A stretch of 52,880 nt of DNA from Paracoccaceae bacterium. GTDB lineage: Bacteria > Pseudomonadota > Alphaproteobacteria > Rhodobacterales > Rhodobacteraceae. The notes beneath the pieces were generated by a model. It searched no databases. It was not told where the DNA came from and worked only from the letters and a program-made list of their open reading frames with translations. The position numbers were made by a program, and so were the translations under genes. Each line of letters starts with the position of its first letter. The stretch's first letter is position 1. The DNA lies in NCBI GenBank assembly GCA_023259435.1, contig JALRHZ010000004.1, positions 1-52,880 on the forward strand, in the 5' to 3' direction. Below, in pieces: positions 34,843 to 42,200 of the stretch.

Positions 34843-35546
34843 CCGATTTCGAATACGACCTGTTACAAGACAAGCAGTTGGGCGCCACAATGGGGCTTAT
34901 CGTTTTGCAATCTGACGAAACGCTTGAGCCCGAGTTCAAAGACTATTTCAAAGACAAACCGATAAACCTTTACACAAGCCGCGTGCCAAGCGGTTTGGAT
35001 GTATCGCGAGAGTCGCTGATGCAAATGGAAGGACATCTGTCAGAGGCCGCGCGTCTTTTTCCCCGCGGACGAAAGTTCGATGTTGTGGGCTATGGGTGCA
35101 CGTCGGCAAGCTCAATCATCGGATCAGATGCCGTCGCGATGCATGTAAAATCCGCGTGCAATGTCGCGCATGTAACCAACCCTCTTGCCGCGACGCTGGC
35201 CTATGCAAAACATAAAGGCGTCTCGCGCCTTGGTCTGTTGTCACCCTATGTTGAGAGCGTAAGCCGGTCTTTACGAGATGCCTTTCATACGTCTGGGCTT
35301 TCGACACAAGTTTTTGGTTCCTTCAACGAAGCACAAGAGGCCAAGGTCGCGCGAATTTCAGAGCGCTCAATTTATGAAGCAGCCCTGAAAATTGGTCAGA
35401 ATACACAAACCGATGCGGTATTCATCAGTTGTACAAACCTGCGCACGCGTGCGGTGTTGGATGAACTACAAGATGCCTTAGGTAAGCCTGTTTTTTCAAG
35501 CAACTCATGCCTCGCTTGGCATATGGAGACCTTGGCGAACGGCTAA
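34839..35546 (+). CDS. Asp/Glu racemase superfamily protein (EutA / maleate isomerase-like)
   Basis: 235-residue protein of the aspartate/glutamate racemase superfamily, in the branch with maleate cis-trans isomerase, arylmalonate decarboxylase and EutA. The two catalytic Cys positions are seen in VGYGCTSASSIIG (about 84-96) and FISCTNLRTRAV (about 193-204), the paired-Cys arrangement of this family. It starts at 34839, four bases inside the end of the M24 gene, and is the last of the cassette. In ectoine gene sets EutA acts with EutB and EutC on hydroxyectoine; here EutC is absent. The gene is followed by a 695-bp region before the RTX gene. Confidence 0.8.
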   Translation: MTDFEYDLLQDKQLGATMGLIVLQSDETLEPEFKDYFKDKPINLYTSRVPSGLDVSRESLMQMEGHLSEAARLFPRGRKFDVVGYGCTSASSIIGSDAVAMHVKSACNVAHVTNPLAATLAYAKHKGVSRLGLLSPYVESVSRSLRDAFHTSGLSTQVFGSFNEAQEAKVARISERSIYEAALKIGQNTQTDAVFISCTNLRTRAVLDELQDALGKPVFSSNSCLAWHMETLANG

Positions 35547-36241
35547 ATCATCCCTTTCCGAACTGATTCTACATCAGTGAAAAACGGGGGTTTTTGACAT
35601 ATTTTCGCCCAATTTGGGGTAAAATGCCTCTTTTTTGCCAATCTGAGTGATAATTTGGTGACTCTTTTTCATACCTGAACTGAAAAACTCACTTTCGGTA
35701 GGGTCTTGTATGACATTTGATTTGCATTTCACGAAAGATTGTAGTCCATTGGTATACGAAATTTGTACTTATGCGTAATTTTTGTTGCGAAAGGTGCGGA
35801 ACTCTTCGGGGAGGGGCGGCGCTCTCTCCTCGGTCCATAAAGTCCTTACGGGCTTGTGTGCTGGAGTGAAAGTATGAGTAAGGTGGGTTTGGCTCGTTAA
35901 GCCAAGAAACTTGAACCGGTCGTTTGTTTAACGGCGGTGTCATTATCTTCAACCAGCGATTTTTGTCGGTGCCTTGTCTGGGTACTTGGTAGCAACTGAG
36001 TAGGTGTTTGCCTGCTCATCCGACGCCGTTTGGCGCGTGAAAGGTTTGATATGCGGAGTGAAACGCGAATTTCCGAACTGTATCCAACAGATTTGGACCA
36101 CTGTTTTTTGACAGTCTCGTGGAAACCAACTCAGGTTTTTCAATTTAAGGAAAATGGCTACCGAACTTGTTGACCTGAAGATCAGGCAACAAAGCCGCAT
36201 ACGCAATCAACCTTGTATTAGTAAAAGGTAGGGACATTAAA
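35547..36241 (+). other. long leader / intergenic region before the RTX gene
   Basis: 695 bases without a convincing full gene. Small inverted repeats are frequent: AAGTCC/GGGCTT near 35839, TTGGCT/AGCCAA near 35889, GAGTAGG/CCTGCTC near 35997 and CGCC/GGCG near 36025. They suggest a structured 5' leader. A 25-codon open frame with a ribosome-binding site lies at 36154-36231 (separate entry). No known riboswitch pattern was recognised. Confidence 0.4.
36154..36231 (+). CDS. possible leader peptide, 25 residues
   Basis: Short frame beginning MATELVDLKIRQQSRIRN and ending KR, with an AAGGA ribosome-binding site 4 bases before its ATG. It stops 10 bases before the RTX start. Close spacing suggests coupled translation or attenuation, but no repeat of a single codon type marks it as a classic attenuator peptide. 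It may be accidental. Confidence 0.3.
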   Translation: MATELVDLKIRQQSRIRNQPCISKR

Positions 36242-39200
36242 ATGGCAATTAACTCAGCAAACGAAATGGACACATTGGTCTGGACACAGGTATCAGATCA
36301 ATTCGGCGACATCCAAGTTACCGGATCAGATTATTATACAGATTTGACCGTCGAAACGATAGACGGCGTAACATATGTGGTGCTGACATCGACTGATGGT
36401 GATGTTGAGCTGTACCGGTATGATCTAACCACCAGCTCATTGAAAATGTTGGCCACCCATCAGGGATCGAACACGACTTCGGATTTGACGCTGCGCGACA
36501 TGAACGACCCACAACTTTTGTCGGTCGATGGGAAAATTGCAATCGTCGGTGGGGATGAAAATGGCAACTTAATGGCCTATACCTACGATCCTGCGCTGGG
36601 CGATAGCACGGTCGATAACGACAACCGTTTGGTTGAAGAGTTGTCATTCGAAACGTCGATCTTTGGAAGAGGCCGTGATGAATCCTTCCAGTTTCAAGCT
36701 GGGAATGGCGAAACATATTTGCTGTTTCAACAGGGCAACGGATCTTATGACGGTGGTCAGGTCACAACTGACGCCAGTGGCAACCTGACATGGGATGCTC
36801 ATGTTGTGTCTGGTCGTGATGCCGACAACGTGCTGCATAATGCGCTGTTCCAAGAAACCCATTCCACCATTTATGCCGCCGATGCCATTCACACCTCTGG
36901 GCTAAATGGTGCGTCTTTCGTGCAGATTGATGACAATACGGTGTACGAATATGTTGCGGCCACAGGTGCAACGCGGTCGAGCGCCATCAAGATTGTGAAA
37001 TGGCAAGTTGATGAAACAACCGGTCAACTTTCTGGATCACAAGTACTGTATTCCGATGGTACAACATACCAAGACCTGAACGATGCGGGCTATACAACCC
37101 ATCCTTACCCTGACGTATCACCGTTTGACGGCACATCGGGTCCATTGGATTGGGATTATCTCTATGATGTTTCTGGTCTTGTGGCGCAAAATACGTCGAG
37201 CACGACTGCAGGCGATGTCGACGAAGGTCAGCTTCGCAATATCATGAACGCTGAGGCGTTCACTGTAGACGGCAAGCAATATCTGTTTGTCGGGGGCTAT
37301 GTTTCAGGCGGTGCATCGATCTATGAAATCGATCCAGTCACAGGTATGCCCTCAACCTTTATCGACCATGTTGAAAGTGCAACATCGTCCACATCCGATG
37401 ACGATGATGATTGGTTTTCGACAGGCGAAGAATGGAACGACATTACGGTTCAACGCGTTGATGCCTCGGGTGAATACGTTATTACTGTTCTTGGTCAATC
37501 TTCGGCAATCCACTTTGGTTTTGATCCAAATGGAGGGCATTCGTCTACGGATCCAAACAGCACAGGCGCGTTGACGTGGATCGGAACGGAAGGGGATGAA
37601 AAAACCGCGACAAGCATTGCAAACTATGACACTGATGGTGTGAATTATCTGGGTTGGACCGATCCTAACAGCAATACGTCACAGCTGAATGGCTATGAAG
37701 TTCTACCAGATGGTCAAGTCCTTGCGTTGAATGACCAAGGTGTTTGGTTGGCAGACGCGGGTGTAACAGATGTAAAATCGCTTTCTGCGGGTGATTACAT
37801 CGTAACTGGAACCTCAGGGAATGACCTGATTGATGGGACCTACGACCAGGATCCCGATGGGGATTTTGTTGACAACAATGACGGCAATCCCAACAGCCCA
37901 GGCGTAGGCGATGACGATAGCATTGTTGCGGGTGATGGCAACGACACCATCAATGGCGGCCTTGGCAGCGACACGATGTTGGGTGAGGGTGGCGATGACA
38001 CCTTTGTCCTAACCGATGGCGATGGTTGTGACAGCATTGTTGGTGGCGAGACCGGCGAAACAGGCGGCGATACACTGGATGCAAGCGCGCTGACCTCAGG
38101 CGTCAACGTCACTATGACAGGTGCAGAATCTGGTAATTTAAGCGTCGGTGGCGCTGCTGGTGCTACTGGCATCAGCTCAACCGATGGTGCGGCCTATATT
38201 GACCCGACAAACTGGATTTCTGGAACACCGGAAATCACTGAATTTAGTTATCCAAACGGATCACCAGATGCGCCTGCTGATAACATCAGTATTCGGCGCA
38301 CAGATCTGGGTGATCTAGAGCATATGGTTATTGACGGCCAAGATTATCTTGTTGCCTCGGCCACAAACGGTCTGCAAATTTTCGAGGTTGATCCCGACAC
38401 AGGCGATCTAATCAAAGGGCAAACCTTGGTTCACATCGATCCATGGGTCGCTACCGATGAAACGTCGCAAACCTACGGCCACCAACTGACCGTTTTTAAT
38501 GTGACTGCATCTGATGGATCAGAGCGCTTGATGATGATGGCGCAAGCCAAAAACAGCGCGTTCTTGTATTCTTATGACAATGCAACAGGCGAATGGTCAC
38601 AAACTGAACAAGTTGACCCATCCGATTTGGGTGTGACGGGGTGGACCGAAACCACCAACATGGTTTCCAACATGGGAATTCATACTGCGGCTGATGGCAC
38701 AACTTATCTGTACTACGGCACGCGCGCAGGCGGCCACCAGGGTATCACGCGCTTTGAGGTGGATGGAGATTCTGGCACCGTTGATGTGGCCAATTCCACA
38801 TTCTACGCAACGCCAAGCGGGTTCCATGAATCCGGTATGCGGGTCATCAATCTTGAGGATGGCACATCCAAAATCATTTCGGCGGCATCCAATATCTGGA
38901 CAACTGGGACTTTCCAAGAAGACAATCTCGTCATCTATGATATTGACGTAGACGGAAATGTCACAAACCCATCCAATTCTACGCTGCTTGATCAGGGTGA
39001 ATTGGATACGGCCGAGCTTGCCTATCGCATGCTGCGCGAAGACAACTTTGTCGATCCGAATGGCAATATCGTGATTGCAGGTGGTGGTCGTATTTCGATT
39101 ATTGATCCGACTACAAATTCTTTGGTTGCGACCTACGAACAAGATCGCATTTGGCACGGTGTTGATTATTCACTTGATGACCAAGGAAACCTTTATGTCT

Positions 39201-42200
39201 CTGGGCGCGCGACCGCGTCGGGCAGTTACCAGCAGGATCCATGGACCATGGTTCTTGATCTGGATGATTACAGTATGGTCGCGGAAGGCGCTGCAACCGG
39301 TGCACAGCTTAATTATTCGCAGATCAACCATACTGGTCAGGGTCATGAGGCGATTTTTGTCACAACGACATCTGGTCAAAGCTTTTATTACGAATATGGC
39401 GGAACCGAAGCGGATACAGCCGGTTCAGATTCATCACAATGGATCGCGAAAACCTCCTCTGCCTTGGCAGAAGCGACCACACCGACAGCCTTGGGCGGTG
39501 GCGATCAATGTGCCACATTCGAAGAAATTGAAAACCTGACGCTTACAGAGTTTGATGACACATTTGTGGGTGCCGAAGGCGACGACAGCGTTGATGGTGG
39601 CGCAGGCAATGACAGTTTGGCTGGCGGTGCAGGGTCTGACACGCTTATCGGTGGTGAAGGATCGGATACGATCGACGGTGGCGACGGAGACGACAACATC
39701 GGCATCGGTGGTGGTGATGTTGCCTCTGGTGGATCAGGCGATGATCTATTTGTTGTTGACCCATCTTTGCCAGATACAGGTCCGATCACCGTTGTCGGTG
39801 GCGAAACAGGTGAAGACCTGACCGACCCAACCAATGGGGGCGCAGGCGACACGCTTGATTTGCGCGGTTTGCAGAATGTTCAAGTTGTTTATGATCCAAA
39901 CAACCCTGAGGCAGGTACAGCCACATATACAAATGATGACGGCCAAGTCGTAACAATCAATTTCTCGGAAATTGAAAATGTTCTGACGGATCCAACTAGC
40001 GATTACATTGTCACAGGGACGTCTGGTGATGACACAATCAATGGGTCGTACCTGGGTGATAACGATGGCGATATCGTTGACAACAACGATGGTAACCCGA
40101 ATAGCCCAAATGTCGGTGATGATGACAGCATCGTTGCGGGGTCTGGTAATGACTTGATCGACGGTCAGGCAGGCAATGATACTATGTTGGGTGAAGGTGG
40201 CGATGATACCTTCCTGAACGTAGATGGCGATGGCTGTGATAGCATTGTTGGCGGTGAGACAGAAGAAACAACGGGTGACACGCTTGACCTAAGTGGTGCA
40301 GCGGCCGGTGTGTCTGTGACTTATACAGGTGCCGAAGCAGGAACGTTTGGTTTCGCAGGCGAAGGTATGTCTGAGGCGACTGGATCGGTTTCTTCAACGG
40401 GGACAGACCCCTATCTTGATCCAACCAATGTCTATGAAGGTTACGGCTTTATTAGCACTGATGTGGTGGTTGGGCATACTGATAATGATGACCTTGAACA
40501 TATCGTGGTCGACGGCCAAGATTACATCATCATGTCTGGCGCGACAGGCGTTGAAATTTGGGCTATGGACGCGACAACTGGCGAACTGACAAAGAGCCAA
40601 AGCCTAGCATTGCCTGAGACGTCCGACCAAGGCCGCAGTGGCATTGATTTGGTGAATATGACCAATGACGCGGGCGAAACGAATACGTTCATGTATGTTC
40701 AAAGCTTGAACTTTGTGAATGTCTTTTCGCTTGATAGCGCCACAGGTCAATGGAGCACCGTCACAGGGTATAACTATGGCGATATGCCAAGCTCTGGCGG
40801 CAATGAAAATACTGGACTTTCAGGATATTCCGAGGTGCTAACGGTTGCAGACGGTACGACCTACCTCTACACCACATCAGCCTATCTCAACAGCCCAGAC
40901 AATTACATTAGCCGTTTTGAGCTGGACGCCAATACTGGTGAAGTCGTCCTATCATCGCAGGAAATCTTCAATGCGACGTCCAACGGCGGCTTGTCTATCG
41001 GCCAAGTTTCAAGCGGGACACAAATCGTTGAAACAGATGCAGGTTACAAATACCTTACCACAGATGGTCCTGATAAAATCTCTGTCTTTGAAATGGACAG
41101 TGCAGGAAATATCTTGCCAGGTCGTACAGTGATTGACCTTACCACCACTGGCAACGTCGCAGATGCGTATGAAATGTTGCAAAACGATGTTTTCATGGAT
41201 GCGAACGGTAACCTGATTATGGGTTCTGGTTATACCGGTGGCAACGGCGTCGGAGACGGTGGCACCGTACTTGTGATCGATCCAACGGATAATTCGATCC
41301 TTGCTCAGCACCATATCTCGAACATGGGCAGTGGCCCCACATATTCTGTCGATGATAATGGTAACATTTACATCACTACTACCGCGCGTAGTGGGGTAAG
41401 TGATACATCGCCACATACGACTGTTATAAGCGGTGGTGATTATGCACTGTTGGCATCTGGTTTCGACCAAGACGGCGGGTTTATCGGAACGACCACATCG
41501 GCCGATGGCCAGTACTATGGTGCGCATGACAACATCTTGGTCACGACGGTTGATGGCAATAGCTTCCTTGTCCAAGCCAATGCGCATGGCGCAATCGATG
41601 GCCCAAGTTCTTGGGTGCCATGGATTACGACGTCGGCTTCTTCGCTGACATCTGCGACAGGTGGCTTTGTTGCAGGCGGTACAATGCCAGACGAATGCAA
41701 CACGTTTGAAGAAATCGAAAACATTGTTCTGACCGAATTTGACGACACCGTTGTCGGATCTGAAGGGGATGACAACATCACCGCGGGCGGTGGCAATGAT
41801 AGCGTCACTGCAGGTGGTGGCGATGACACAATCGACGGCGGCGAAGGTGACGACACAATCGACGGCGGCACGGGCAACGATAGCCTCATCGGCGGCGGAG
41901 GATCCGACAGTATCACAGGCGGCGAGGGCACCGATACGATTGACGGTGGTGCGGGCGCTGATACCCTGGATGGTGGAGCAGGTGACGATGATATCGTTGC
42001 AGGTGGCGGTGACACGGCGCTTGGTGGGTCTGGTGACGATGAGTTCACAATTGATGCATCTGTTCCTGACACAGGTCCGATCACGATTGTCGGTGGTGAA
42101 ACTGGCGAAGATCTAACTGATCCAACGAACGGTGGCGATGGCGATACGCTTGATCTGACCGGGCTTCAGGATGTGGTTGTGACATACGATCAAACCGACC

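Noticed and set aside
35689-36206. Minus-strand frames of 85-87 residues in the RTX leader
   Set aside because: No ribosome-binding sites, atypical composition and no resemblance to known proteins.
41515-42084. Long minus-strand frames rich in Pro/Ser opposite the RTX repeats, including one of 189 residues
   Set aside because: They are the mirror of GGxGxD repeat codons (GGT/GAC read backwards as ACC/GTC), so low-complexity shadows, not genes.
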